This document shows, piece by piece, positions 8,119 through 16,006 of a DNA stretch of 33,494 nucleotides (the first letter of the stretch is position 1; each line of letters opens with the position of its first letter). Made by a program: the position numbers and the translations under genes. Below the pieces are notes generated by a model that did not search any database, was not told the DNA's origin, and saw only the letters and a program-made list of their open reading frames with translations. The DNA is from Phycisphaerae bacterium (GTDB lineage Bacteria > Planctomycetota > Phycisphaerae > FEN-1346 > JAACEH01): the NCBI GenBank assembly GCA_012729015.1, contig JAAYDY010000026.1, positions 1 to 33,494 of the forward strand, in the 5' to 3' direction.

Positions 8119-9330
8119 TCACTGCCCCGCGCGGGCCGGCACGTAGTTCAAGTCGGCGAACTCCGGCAGCGGCCCGACCAGCGGCCGCAGGTACTCCACG
8201 AACGCCTCGGTGGGCATGTTGCCGGCTTCGTTGATGAAGGCGTCGGGCATGGGCTTGGCCCGCACGGCCACGTCGGCCAGCGGTGCGGTCCCCGTCGTTG
8301 AGCGGTACGGGGCGTTCGACTCGCGGACCAGGGTGACCATGACGCCGCCCTGGCCCTGTCCGGCGAGTCGCGCAGCCTCGCGGCCGCAGGCGTACGCCTC
8401 GTCGAGGTCGAGCGTCACGGCCCGGTCGATGGCGCACATGCACAGGGACTCGGTGATCTGGAACTCGCCGCGCCAGCCGAATCGGTCGGCGATCATGCGG
8501 TGCAGGTTCATCGCGACGCTGGAGCCGCCCATGGCGCCGTACTCGACGTTGGCAAACTTGTCGCGCGTCTGGGAGGCCGAGACGGGCGTGCCGTCGGCGT
8601 ACTTGATGCCTTCGCCGCAGAAGATCGACACGTAGCCGTACTGCTTGTGAGCCTGCTCGACGTCGGCCAGGAACCGGTCGCGGTCGAAGACGCGTTCGGG
8701 CAGGTACACCAGGTGCGGCGCGTCGGCCTCCGAGCGTTTGGCCAGGGCGGCGGCGGCCGTGAGCCACCCGGCGTCGCGGCCGATGCTCTGGTAGATGACG
8801 AACTGGTCGACGCGCTGCATGTCGCGGGCCAGGCGTCCGGCCTCCAGGGCGCTCAGGGCCACGTACCGGGCCGCGCTGCCGTAGCCCGGCGTGTGGTCGG
8901 TGCCGAACAGGTCGTTGTCCACCGTCTTCGGCACGCCGACGCCGATCAGGTCGTAGCCCTGGCTGTTGGCATAGGCCGTCACGCGATGGATCGTGTCCAT
9001 GGTGTCGTTGCCGCCGATGAGGAAGAAGTACCGGACGTTGAATTCCTTGAGCCGCTGGAGAATGAGCGGGAAATCGGGTTCCTTGACCTTGTGCCGCGAC
9101 GAGCCCAGGGCCGACGACGGCGTGCGTCGCAGAGCGTCGATGGTCTCGGCGGGCTCGGCCGAGAGGTCGATGAGGTTGCCGGCCATGAAGCCTTCGATGC
9201 CCCATCGCATGCCGTAGACGTGGCGGATGCCGGGCACGTCCCGGGCGCCGTCCACGACGCCCGCGAGGCTCGCGTTGATGACGCTGGTCGGACCGCCCGA
9301 CTGGCCGACAATGGCGTTGCCCTTCAACAT
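8119..9330 (-). CDS. pfp: PPi-type 6-phosphofructokinase
   Basis: 403 aa, close to the length of short PPi-PFK enzymes. N-terminal GQSGGPTSVINASLAG is the phosphoryl-donor loop; FFLIGGNDTMDT stands where ATP enzymes have GGDG; GVPKTVDNDLFGTDHTPG is the PKTVDND fructose-6-phosphate/catalytic segment, as in the PPi enzymes; the C-terminal part holds the sugar-phosphate site (YGAMGGSSVAMN). The Asp after GGN corresponds to the residue that blocks ATP binding in PPi enzymes, so pyrophosphate is the likely donor and the reaction reversible. The first Asp of GGDD is Asn here, a variant I recall from clostridial-type relatives. The start ATG at 9330 has GGAGAG 7 nt upstream. It is divergent from the gene at 9397 and heads a two-gene unit with the SIS gene. 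Confidence 0.9.
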   Translation of the reverse strand: MLKGNAIVGQSGGPTSVINASLAGVVDGARDVPGIRHVYGMRWGIEGFMAGNLIDLSAEPAETIDALRRTPSSALGSSRHKVKEPDFPLILQRLKEFNVRYFFLIGGNDTMDTIHRVTAYANSQGYDLIGVGVPKTVDNDLFGTDHTPGYGSAARYVALSALEAGRLARDMQRVDQFVIYQSIGRDAGWLTAAAALAKRSEADAPHLVYLPERVFDRDRFLADVEQAHKQYGYVSIFCGEGIKYADGTPVSASQTRDKFANVEYGAMGGSSVAMNLHRMIADRFGWRGEFQITESLCMCAIDRAVTLDLDEAYACGREAARLAGQGQGGVMVTLVRESNAPYRSTTGTAPLADVAVRAKPMPDAFINEAGNMPTEAFVEYLRPLVGPLPEFADLNYVPARAGQ

Positions 9331-9360
9331 CGTGCTGCTCTCCTTTGTCGATGACGGCGC

Positions 9361-9390
9361 TTGACACCCGGGGGCGCGATTTCGTAGGCT
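9361..9390 (+). promoter_or_regulatory. Sigma70-like promoter very close to the 9397 start codon
   Basis: A perfect TTGACA (9361-9366) is followed after 18 nt by TAGGCT (9385-9390, 3/6 match). The ATG begins 6 nt after the -10 box, so the transcript could start at or next to the start codon. The spacer also serves the divergent pfp gene. Confidence 0.5.
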
Positions 9391-9396
9391 GTCGCC

Positions 9397-10155
9397 ATGA
9401 ATACGCCAATCCTGTACGCGGGTGACACGTCGCTGTGCGGGGCTGCGGCCTACCTGGGCGGTATCCTCGCCCATGCCGGGCTGTCGTTCGACTACGTCGC
9501 CAGCGACACCCCGATTTCGGCCGTTCTCCACAGCGCAGAACACAGTTTGTACCTCATCAGCGACTACCCTGTCAAGAACCTGCGGGATTCGGATTTCGAC
9601 CGGCTGGTCGGCCGTGTGCGCGACGGGGCTGGGCTGCTCATGATCGGCGGCTGGGAATCGTTCCACGGGGCGGCCGGCGAATACGGCGGCACGCCCCTGG
9701 CCGAGGCGCTGCCGGTCGCCATTGCCGCGGCCGACGACCGCGTGAACTGCGCGCAGCCATGTCTGGTCGAGAAGCTGTGCGACCATCCGATCGTGGCGGG
9801 CCTGCCGCTGGACCGGCCTCCGGGCATCGGCGGCTACAACCGCCTGACGGCCAGGGCCGAGGCGACGACGATTCTGGCCGCGCGGCACTTCGCCGTGTCG
9901 CGGGCGGCCGACGGATCGTACGCCTTCGCCAAGGGCGAGGCCGCGCCGCTGCTGGTCGTCGGCGCGTTCGGCCGAGGTCGCACGGCGGCGTTCGCCAGCG
10001 ACGTGGCGCCGCACTGGGTGGGCGGCCTGGTGGACTGGGGCGATGGCCGCGTGGCCGCCCGCGCGCCGCAGCCCGAGGCCGGCGACGTCGAGGTCGGGTC
10101 CTGGTATGCCCGGCTCTTCACGAACCTGGTGCGGTGGACGGCGGGGATGTCCTGA
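9397..10155 (+). CDS. GATase1-like protein (PF07090-type), probably non-amidotransferase
   Basis: 252 aa. It has a class I glutamine-amidotransferase-like fold pattern: ILYAGDTSLCGAAAYLGGIL at the N-terminus, LISDYPVKNL, then GAGLLMIGGWESFHGAAGEYGGTPLAEALPV, the hallmark of the PF07090 group. The nucleophile-elbow Cys of true GATases is absent (GGWESF), so glutamine hydrolysis is unlikely. C-terminal GAFGRGRTAAFASDVAPHW and a conserved end (WYARLFTNLVRW) also fit. No signal peptide. No Shine-Dalgarno is visible before the ATG (TGTCGCC), consistent with a leaderless message from the promoter ending at 9390. Its cellular role is unknown; it may bind a ligand or sugar. Confidence 0.8.
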   Translation: MNTPILYAGDTSLCGAAAYLGGILAHAGLSFDYVASDTPISAVLHSAEHSLYLISDYPVKNLRDSDFDRLVGRVRDGAGLLMIGGWESFHGAAGEYGGTPLAEALPVAIAAADDRVNCAQPCLVEKLCDHPIVAGLPLDRPPGIGGYNRLTARAEATTILAARHFAVSRAADGSYAFAKGEAAPLLVVGAFGRGRTAAFASDVAPHWVGGLVDWGDGRVAARAPQPEAGDVEVGSWYARLFTNLVRWTAGMS

Positions 10156-10189
10156 TCTGCTTCGGCGAATTGACACGGGAGGCTTATTC

Positions 10190-10462
10190 ATGACGGCAAT
10201 CATTCTGGCTGCGGTACAGGTTGAGGGCCTGCCGCAGGTGCTTCGCGCATTTCTTGCCTTATATGCTTTCTGGGTTTGCCTTGCCTTGGGCTTCTGGCTT
10301 TTCTGGGTTTACTGTTTTTGCCGCATCGCAGCCCGTGTGGGCCGCCATTGGGCCTACGGCCTGCTGGCGCTGCTGCCGGCGGGCGAAGTACTCCTGGTGC
10401 TCATTCTGGCGTTCGGCGCCTGCCCGAAAGAGGGCAAACGGAGCCGCAGCAAGGGCAAGTGA
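10190..10462 (+). CDS. Small membrane protein, unknown function
   Basis: 90 aa. Two strongly hydrophobic segments (about residues 20-46 and 55-75) and a Lys/Arg-rich tail (KEGKRSRSKGK) suggest two membrane passes with a cytoplasmic C-terminus. The ATG is preceded by GGGAGG at 7 nt spacing. It follows the GATase1-like gene by 34 nt on the same strand, so co-transcription is likely. I do not recognise a family. The longer open frame upstream overlaps the previous gene and is not used. Confidence 0.65.
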   Translation: MTAIILAAVQVEGLPQVLRAFLALYAFWVCLALGFWLFWVYCFCRIAARVGRHWAYGLLALLPAGEVLLVLILAFGACPKEGKRSRSKGK

Positions 10463-10482
10463 ACCGTTGGTGTGACCCCGGG

Positions 10483-10585
10483 CGTAGGGTGGGTCCACCG
10501 GACCCACGCGGACTCTGGCGTTCGACCCTCACCGCCCCTCGCGGTCGCTCGGGGCACCTCTCCCTGCACGCAGGGAGAGGGGTTC
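10483..10585. repeat. Composite intergenic repeat (GTAGGGTGGGTCC palindrome plus CCCTCGC/CTCTCCCTGC module)
   Basis: This fills the gap between convergent genes. 10483-10512 is a palindrome in which GGGTGGGTCC pairs with GGACCCAC. 10530-10585 is the module that opens CACCGCCCCTCG and ends in the hairpin CTCTCCCTGC/GCAGGGAGAG. The same module recurs, nearly identical, at 21976-22033. The rest of the gap (10586-10692) shows no recognisable gene. Confidence 0.8.
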
Positions 10586-10692
10586 ACTGCTTGGAAGGGG
10601 GAGGGGTTGGTGCTGGGGTGCCGGATGAGTCGAACACACGGCGATTCTGTCGCGCACCCTGGAGTGCGTCGCACGCGGCGACGCGGGGGCGT

Positions 10693-11097
10693 TCAGGCAG
10701 CCAGGCCGAAGGCGGTTTTGACCGTCGGCCTGCACAGCACCAGGATGGTGAAGACGCCCAGCACCGTGCCCATCGGCACGCTCAGACACATCAGGCAGGC
10801 GATGACGAAGCAGTACCAGTAGCGGCGGCGCCGACGAAGGTTGCGTCCGGCCAGGGCGATCAGGGCTGCTATGGTCCAGCCCAGGAGGAGAGCGAAGCCG
10901 CCGAGAAGGATGAAGATCCATCCCAGGGCTTCCGGCGGCGACTCACCGCCAGGGCCGCCCATGGTCTGCGGCGCCGCGATCATGGCAATGCCCAGCCCCA
11001 CGTAGATGATCGCGACACAGGACGTCAGGGCCATCAGGCCGGCGTAGATGTACGTGAAGATCGACAGCAGATTCAGGTGTTCGGCGTCTCGGTCCAT
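10693..11097 (-). CDS. Multi-pass membrane protein of a widespread uncharacterised family
   Basis: 134 aa. It begins MDRDAEHLNLLSIFTYIYAG and holds three to four hydrophobic segments (about 10-42, 58-84, 92-122) separated by a basic loop (RNLRRRRRY). The opening and the SVPMGTVLGVFTILVLCRP segment match a family I know as uncharacterised short membrane proteins common in Planctomycetota and related bacteria. GGAGG precedes the ATG at a good distance. It follows the PIG-L gene by 42 nt on the same strand and is probably co-transcribed. No catalytic residue is evident; function unknown. Confidence 0.8.
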   Translation of the reverse strand: MDRDAEHLNLLSIFTYIYAGLMALTSCVAIIYVGLGIAMIAAPQTMGGPGGESPPEALGWIFILLGGFALLLGWTIAALIALAGRNLRRRRRYWYCFVIACLMCLSVPMGTVLGVFTILVLCRPTVKTAFGLAA

Positions 11098-11139
11098 CGC
11101 GGTGCCTCCTCAGGACGACAATGGTTGCCCGTGGCGGCC

Positions 11140-12000
11140 TCAACGGAAGATGGTCCGCATGCGCGGGGGCTCGTCGAACTGGTCGCGGTACACGCTCGGG
11201 TTGTAGAGCGCGAAATCGACCGGACGCAGGTACTCCCACGGTCCGCCGCGCTCGAGAATCTCGACGAGCTTGTCGATCTGCTTCTGCGACTTGAACGCGG
11301 CGATGGCCTTGAGCTTGCGCCTCATGGCTGCGTCGGGTGCCTCGACGCGCAGCTTCGGCGTTGACGGGAAGTTGCAGTACACGGCCAACTCGTGGATGTA
11401 CGGCACGGCCTTCAGCGGGGGGCCCAGCTCGGGCCAGATGGTGCCGCTGGCGTGGAAGCAACTGATGAGCATCTCGCTGTGCACCATGCGATGGTCCGGA
11501 TGCAGGTCCGCCACGGTCGGCAGGAACACCTGGTTCGGGTGCAGCCGTCGCAGCAGTTCCACGAACGTGTGCTGGAGGCCCGTGTAGCCGTGACTCTGCA
11601 CGGGGTCACTCGACGTGGCCGGGCGGCGGCCGACGTATCGCGACAACTGGCAGTCCGGATAGCCCACCCAGTGGATGTTCTCCTTGGGCACGCCCAGCAG
11701 CTTGTAGGCGGCGAAGGTCTCGCGGCGGCGGATGTCGCTGATCGTGTCCTTCTCTTCCAGGGAGCAGTAGCCCTGGGCCCCGTCGGTCACCACAGCCACG
11801 TCCACCGGCACGTTGTCGGCCAGGGCCGCCTGGATCATCAACGCGCCGCCAATAGCCACGTCGTCGTCGTGCGGACTGATGAACAGGAACCGCTCTTCCG
11901 CCGGGTTCCAGTGCCGCGATACCGACGCCAGCGTCGGCCCGACGCGCCGCTCGGACTCCACCAACCGCACGAACTCGAAGCTTTCGCTCTTCTTGGCCAT
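11140..12000 (-). CDS. PIG-L/LmbE-family deacetylase
   Basis: 286 aa. FLFISPHDDDVAIGGA is the PHxDD metal-binding motif of the family (here PHDDD), and PTVADLHPDHRMVH supplies the second zinc ligand set (HPDH). These enzymes remove N-acetyl groups from sugar conjugates such as GlcNAc-linked lipids or thiols in the cytoplasm; the substrate cannot be read here. A GTG at 12006 would add two residues, but the ATG at 12000 lies 7-11 nt from GAGGGCG and is preferred. A minus-strand promoter sits at 12091-12118. The next gene downstream is the small membrane protein ending at 10693. Confidence 0.9.
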   Translation of the reverse strand: MAKKSESFEFVRLVESERRVGPTLASVSRHWNPAEERFLFISPHDDDVAIGGALMIQAALADNVPVDVAVVTDGAQGYCSLEEKDTISDIRRRETFAAYKLLGVPKENIHWVGYPDCQLSRYVGRRPATSSDPVQSHGYTGLQHTFVELLRRLHPNQVFLPTVADLHPDHRMVHSEMLISCFHASGTIWPELGPPLKAVPYIHELAVYCNFPSTPKLRVEAPDAAMRRKLKAIAAFKSQKQIDKLVEILERGGPWEYLRPVDFALYNPSVYRDQFDEPPRMRTIFR

Positions 12001-12090
12001 GGTCACACGCCCTCGCCTGGGTGAGTTGTTGTCACAGGATTTCCGCCGTCGGCCCTTGCCGCCTCGCGGGCGGCCGGGCCCGACACTGCG

Positions 12091-12118
12091 ATTCTAGACG
12101 CACTGGCGTCCGTGTCAA
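12091..12118 (-). promoter_or_regulatory. Sigma70-like promoter for the PIG-L gene
   Basis: Reading the minus strand, a perfect TTGACA (12118-12113) is followed after 16 nt by TAGAAT (12096-12091, 5/6). The predicted start is about 85 nt upstream of the PIG-L ATG. Confidence 0.65.
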
Positions 12119-12165
12119 AAGAAAAGGCTCTGCCTGCGCGTTGCCGGCAACTGGGCGCCACGCCT

Positions 12166-12300
12166 GCCCCGTCAGGCATGGTCGTTGTCGTCCGTCGCGC
12201 GGGCGGCTCGCGAGCCGCCCCTACGGTTGGCGCGGCGAGCATGTAGGTCTGGTCACGCGGAGGATTCAAACGCGTAGGTCGGGTCAACAGACCCGACGCC
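12166..12300. repeat. Cluster of dispersed palindromic repeats
   Basis: The 304-nt gap between the PIG-L start and the kinase-like gene holds the promoter and three repeats. 12166-12180 is an inverted copy of CATGCCTGACGGGGC (also at 33354 and 33479). 12201-12220 is a perfect 20-bp palindrome, the core of the GGGGCGGCTCG family. 12271-12300 is an inverted copy of the GTCGGGTCTGTTG repeat at 6490. No gene is seen here. Confidence 0.8.
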
Positions 12301-12304
12301 GGGG

Positions 12305-14704
12305 TTACCAGAGGGTCCGCACGAGGTTCCAGTGGAGGGCGGCGGTGGTCGCGGCGGCGGCCAGCGACACCAGCGCCGGCAGCCACCACCATCGTCGCAC
12401 GCGGGCGAAGCGCGGCGCCAGCGCGGCCCAGGCCGCGACGGCCAGCACGGCGGCGGCCGCGGCCGCGAAGATCGGGACCAGGTCGCGCGGCACCAGGGTC
12501 TCGGTGCCCTCGGCCGGTTTCAGGCGGACGAGCATGACGACGGCGGCCGCGGTCGAGCCCAGCCACAGGACGGCCAGCAGGCCCTTGACGACGAGGCGGG
12601 CGACGGATTCCCTGCCTTCGGCAATGCGGCGGCGGATCGAGATCGGCTCGTTGAAGAACAGGTCCAGCACGCCGTGTTCGAGCAGCGCCCCGTGTTCGCC
12701 GAAGACGGGGACGAATCGCACGGCGCCGCCAGCCCAGCGGCCGGCCATCAGCCGCGCCAGCACCGGGTATCGGGTGACCATCTGTACCGGAAACCCGAGG
12801 TATCCGACATATTTCCAGAACGAAATGACCGCGGCGACCCAGAAGTCGCGGAAGTTGCGTTTGGCGATCATGACGCCGATGACAAACAGGCCGCGCGACA
12901 CCGATCCGGGAGAGACCGGCATGACCTGGAACAGGGCCAGGATGCCGACGGCGTAGGCCATCGATTCCTGCCACGTCTTGCCCAGGTGGAACAGGGCGTA
13001 GACGGCGAAGAGGACCGACACGATCTGGGTGATCGGGAGGGTGGCCAGGTGTCCGGCGACACAGAGCAGGTAGGTGCGGATGTACGGATCGCTTGCCTTC
13101 GGTCGCAACTCGGCGTACTCCTGGTCGCTGAGCGCTCCGCTGCGGTGGCCTTCGTCGATGATCTCCTCCAGCCACCTGCGCCGGAAGTCGGGGTCCTTCA
13201 TGAACAGGATGAATCCGCCGACGGTCCGTTTGACCGATGTCCAGGCGAAGCGCGGCTCGGCCAGAAACCGGTGCCACGACGGCGGCAACAGCGCCAGCGT
13301 GACCGCCTGCGGCCAGAAGCGCCACGGTCGCTCGGCCAGGCGCGCCACCGCCTCGTCGCCGCGGCGGCCCTGGCGGTGCCAGTCCTTCAGCGCCTCGGCC
13401 TGCCGGGCGCACAGCGCGTTGCGGAAGTAGGTCCAGCTGGTCAGGGCCGAGGCCACGTGGCGGCGGTACGTGTCCACCGCCCAGAGCTCGCGCAGGAACC
13501 GGCCCAGCAGAGGAATGGCTCCGAGGAGGAAGAACGCCAGGAATTTGGCGCGCGACGAGCGGAAGCTCGCTTCGTGTCTCTCGTCGCACAGGTGCCGCAC
13601 GCGCCAGCCGCGGACGAAGCCGTCGGCGATGGACGCCCGGAGCCGCCCGTCCCACAGGGGCCGCAGGCCGTGATGCGTCACGTCGGGCAGACTGGCGCGA
13701 TAGGCCGGATCGGTCTGCTGCAACTCGTCCAGCGCGGGCCGCAGGTCCTCGAAGCGGTCGGCGTGCTCATTGACGAAGACCGCCAGGCGCCGGAGGTCGC
13801 CGCGATCGAACTGCACCAGGGCGCCGCGCCGCAGGCCGGTCAGGATGAGCTTGACGTCGGCCGGGCTCATGGGCAGAAACGGCAGCAGGGCCAGGCCGGC
13901 CCGGAAGTCGATCGCGCACAGTCCGTCGGCCGGTCCGTGGCCGGCGTCGAGGCGTTTCAGGACGTTGGGCTGGCTCTTGGCGGTCCACCACTCGTATTGC
14001 CGCGCGAACTCCGGCGCGCCCATGCGGTGCAGCAAGCGGACGAACCGGGCCATGAACCACTTCTTGGCGGCCAGCTCGGGCGAAGGCATCGCGGCGAAAT
14101 CGGGCGACGCCTCGGCCGGGTCGGCGTCGGCGCGGTCGAAGTAGCGGTCGTCCAGCTCGAACTTCCAGTTGCGGCCGGCGACCCATTCGTTGATCTCGGC
14201 ATAGGAACCCAGGCCCGGCTCGAAGAACGTGGCGTAGGTGTCGCAGACGGCGTCGGTGCGTCCGAACTCGATCTCGGCGGCGCGGCGGATGAGCTTCTGC
14301 CAGAGGACGCCGCTGCGTGCCGCCGCCGGATGCACCTGGGCCGAGAAGGGGCCCTGGTAGGCCAGGCGATAGACGGCGTTGCGGAACAGCAGCGAGAAAC
14401 CGCTCGGCGGGATGATGATCTTGACGGCGTAGGTGCGTCCGACCTCGAGTCCGGGCACGGGGCCGTCGGCGAACTCGGCAGCGTCGAGCCGCACGCGGTA
14501 GACCTGTCCGGCGAAACCGCCGCCGACGAACTTCTCGACGGTCATGCGGACGCGGCCGGCGCGGGCCGGACAGACGCCTGTGGCCTGGACGTCGAAGGTG
14601 TGACCGGCGTCGTAGCGGGTGTGCTTGGGGCGGCGCAGGGGGCCGCCACGGTCGATCACGGCCTGAAGCCGTGCCAGAATGTCCGCCGAAGGGATGGACG
14701 TCAT
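12305..14704 (-). CDS. Large membrane protein with kinase-like N-terminal domain
   Basis: 799 aa. Residues 50-270 resemble a divergent protein-kinase/ABC1-type fold: EKFVGGGFAGQVYRV (57-71) like a Gly-rich loop, YAVKII with K95 like the VAIK lysine, SQPNVL (244-249) where aminoglycoside-kinase and ABC1 proteins have HPGNVL, and IDFRAG (265-270) like DFG. The HxD catalytic Asp appears missing (WWTAKSQPN). After about residue 370 come several hydrophobic segments. One stretch (PVSPGSVSRG near 595-604, with flanking helices) resembles the LPG-synthase/flippase-like membrane family. Three further membrane helices close the protein. The start ATG is at 14704; a promoter lies at 14767-14795. I do not know a described protein with this arrangement. 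The domain calls are by eye. Confidence 0.8.
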   Translation of the reverse strand: MTSIPSADILARLQAVIDRGGPLRRPKHTRYDAGHTFDVQATGVCPARAGRVRMTVEKFVGGGFAGQVYRVRLDAAEFADGPVPGLEVGRTYAVKIIIPPSGFSLLFRNAVYRLAYQGPFSAQVHPAAARSGVLWQKLIRRAAEIEFGRTDAVCDTYATFFEPGLGSYAEINEWVAGRNWKFELDDRYFDRADADPAEASPDFAAMPSPELAAKKWFMARFVRLLHRMGAPEFARQYEWWTAKSQPNVLKRLDAGHGPADGLCAIDFRAGLALLPFLPMSPADVKLILTGLRRGALVQFDRGDLRRLAVFVNEHADRFEDLRPALDELQQTDPAYRASLPDVTHHGLRPLWDGRLRASIADGFVRGWRVRHLCDERHEASFRSSRAKFLAFFLLGAIPLLGRFLRELWAVDTYRRHVASALTSWTYFRNALCARQAEALKDWHRQGRRGDEAVARLAERPWRFWPQAVTLALLPPSWHRFLAEPRFAWTSVKRTVGGFILFMKDPDFRRRWLEEIIDEGHRSGALSDQEYAELRPKASDPYIRTYLLCVAGHLATLPITQIVSVLFAVYALFHLGKTWQESMAYAVGILALFQVMPVSPGSVSRGLFVIGVMIAKRNFRDFWVAAVISFWKYVGYLGFPVQMVTRYPVLARLMAGRWAGGAVRFVPVFGEHGALLEHGVLDLFFNEPISIRRRIAEGRESVARLVVKGLLAVLWLGSTAAAVVMLVRLKPAEGTETLVPRDLVPIFAAAAAAVLAVAAWAALAPRFARVRRWWWLPALVSLAAAATTAALHWNLVRTLW

Positions 14705-14766
14705 AGGGTTCAGGCTGCCTTCCAGGGGTCGATGCGCCGCCGCAGCGGCTCCAGAGTCGGGCCGAC

Positions 14767-14795
14767 ACCCTATCTGGTCGGCGTTTTCGTGTCAA
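14767..14795 (-). promoter_or_regulatory. Sigma70-like promoter for the kinase-like membrane protein
   Basis: Minus strand: a perfect TTGACA (14795-14790), a 17-nt spacer, then TAGGGT (14772-14767, 3/6). The start codon is 62 nt downstream of the -10 box. Confidence 0.5.
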
Positions 14796-14873
14796 GTGGG
14801 ACAGCAAAAGTCGTATCGGCCGGGAGGTACGTCACGTTTGTGGACAGGCGATTCGTCTGGGAGCAACGCCCAC

Positions 14874-14930
14874 CGCAGGGGCGGCTCGCTGCAAGTCCCG
14901 AGCCTCGTCGAGGGGGGAGCCGCCCTCGCC
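14874..14930. repeat. GGGGCGGCTCG composite repeat, near-identical to 23600-23652
   Basis: GGGGCGGCTCG pairs with GAGCCGCCC at the far end, enclosing the text CAAGTCCCGAGCCTCGTCGA. The copy at 23600-23652 differs at only a few positions. It lies in the 402-nt gap between divergent genes; apart from this repeat and the two promoters I see no gene in that gap. Confidence 0.8.
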
Positions 14931-15036
14931 GTGGCTTGACCCTCGCGGGTCGCTCGCGAGCGCCCCCTACATCGCTGTCCGCCGTTGCCTGCACACGTGA
15001 CGTGCGCCCCATCGGCCGGATTGCCCGCGACGGCTC

Positions 15037-15064
15037 TTGCATTCTTCGGGTCACTCCATATAAT
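15037..15064 (+). promoter_or_regulatory. Sigma70-like promoter for the HDOD-aminotransferase-serA unit
   Basis: TTGCAT (15037-15042), a 16-nt spacer, then a perfect TATAAT (15059-15064). The start codon at 15107 lies 42 nt downstream of the -10 box. Confidence 0.65.
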
Positions 15065-15106
15065 CGGGGTCGTTGTGACCGGGGCGTTGCTTCTACGGAG
15101 AATGGC

Positions 15107-15970
15107 ATGGCTAAGCAAGACGTGGCCCGGCTGCTCGAACGTGTCGCCGAGCTCAACACGCTTCCCGAAGTGACGCAGCGCATTCTGAGCATCACGGAAG
15201 ACCCCGACTCCTCCGCCCGTGATCTGAACGAAGTGCTGAAGCACGACATGGCCCTGTCGGCCAAGTTGCTGCGCGTGGTCAACTCGGCGTTCTACGGTCT
15301 TCCCGGCCGCGTGAGCGACCTGGACCGCGCGATCGTGCTGCTGGGGTTCCAGGCGGTGCGCAACCTGGCCGTGGCGGCCACGATGGCGTCGCTGTTCACC
15401 GGCGAGGGCAAGAACATCCCGGGGTTCAGCGCCAAGCGGCTGTGGCTTCACTGCATCGCCACGGCCGTGACGGCGCGGAACCTGGTCAACGTGGCGGGCT
15501 TCCGCAGCCTGCGCGAAGAGGCGTTCCTGGCCGGCGTGATCCACGACATCGGCATCCTGGTGGAGTACCAGTTCGCCACCGACCGGTTCGCCCAGGTGGC
15601 CTCGGGCCTCGGGACCGGCAAGTCGCTGATCCAGGCCGAATCGGCCGTGTTCGAGATGACGCACCAGCAGATCGGCCAGGCCCTGGCCGAGGTCTGGAAG
15701 TTCCCGCGGAACATGCAGTTCGTGACCGGTTATCACCACAAGCCGATGCGCCTGGCCGATGAGCACCGGCTGCTGCCGGTGGTCGTGGCCCTGGCGGAGC
15801 ACGTGGCCGACGGCTGCGGCTTCACATTTCTGGAGTCGGCCGTCGAGGCCGAGCCCGCCGACGTCGCAGCCCTCTGCGAGGTCGTTAACGTCGGCGACAA
15901 GGATCTGGTAGCGATGCGAGAGACCCTGCCCGCTATGGTGGAACAAGCCAGTGGTTGGCTTGAAGTGTAA
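15107..15970 (+). CDS. HDOD-domain protein
   Basis: 287 aa, almost entirely one HDOD domain (residues of about 12-215): LPEVTQRILSITEDPDSSARDLNEVLKHD is the typical start, then LLRVVNSAFYG and DRAIVLLGFQAVRNLA. HD is partly kept (FLAGVIHDIGILVEY). HDOD proteins are non-enzymatic or weakly enzymatic signalling adaptors, often linked to chemotaxis, cyclic-di-GMP or stress responses. No second signalling domain is fused. The ATG at 15107 has GGAG 6 nt upstream; the long open frame reaching back to 12332 is a shadow of the minus-strand gene. It is followed 36 nt later by the aminotransferase gene and is probably the first gene of a three-gene unit. Confidence 0.9.
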   Translation: MAKQDVARLLERVAELNTLPEVTQRILSITEDPDSSARDLNEVLKHDMALSAKLLRVVNSAFYGLPGRVSDLDRAIVLLGFQAVRNLAVAATMASLFTGEGKNIPGFSAKRLWLHCIATAVTARNLVNVAGFRSLREEAFLAGVIHDIGILVEYQFATDRFAQVASGLGTGKSLIQAESAVFEMTHQQIGQALAEVWKFPRNMQFVTGYHHKPMRLADEHRLLPVVVALAEHVADGCGFTFLESAVEAEPADVAALCEVVNVGDKDLVAMRETLPAMVEQASGWLEV

Positions 15971-16006
15971 GCGGGCTGTTACACCTCTGATGCAAAGGAT
16001 ACGACC

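Noticed and set aside
12332..15106. Long plus-strand open frame running into the HDOD gene
   Set aside because: It is a GC-rich shadow of the kinase-like minus gene. Only the part from 15107 has family motifs, a ribosome site and a promoter.
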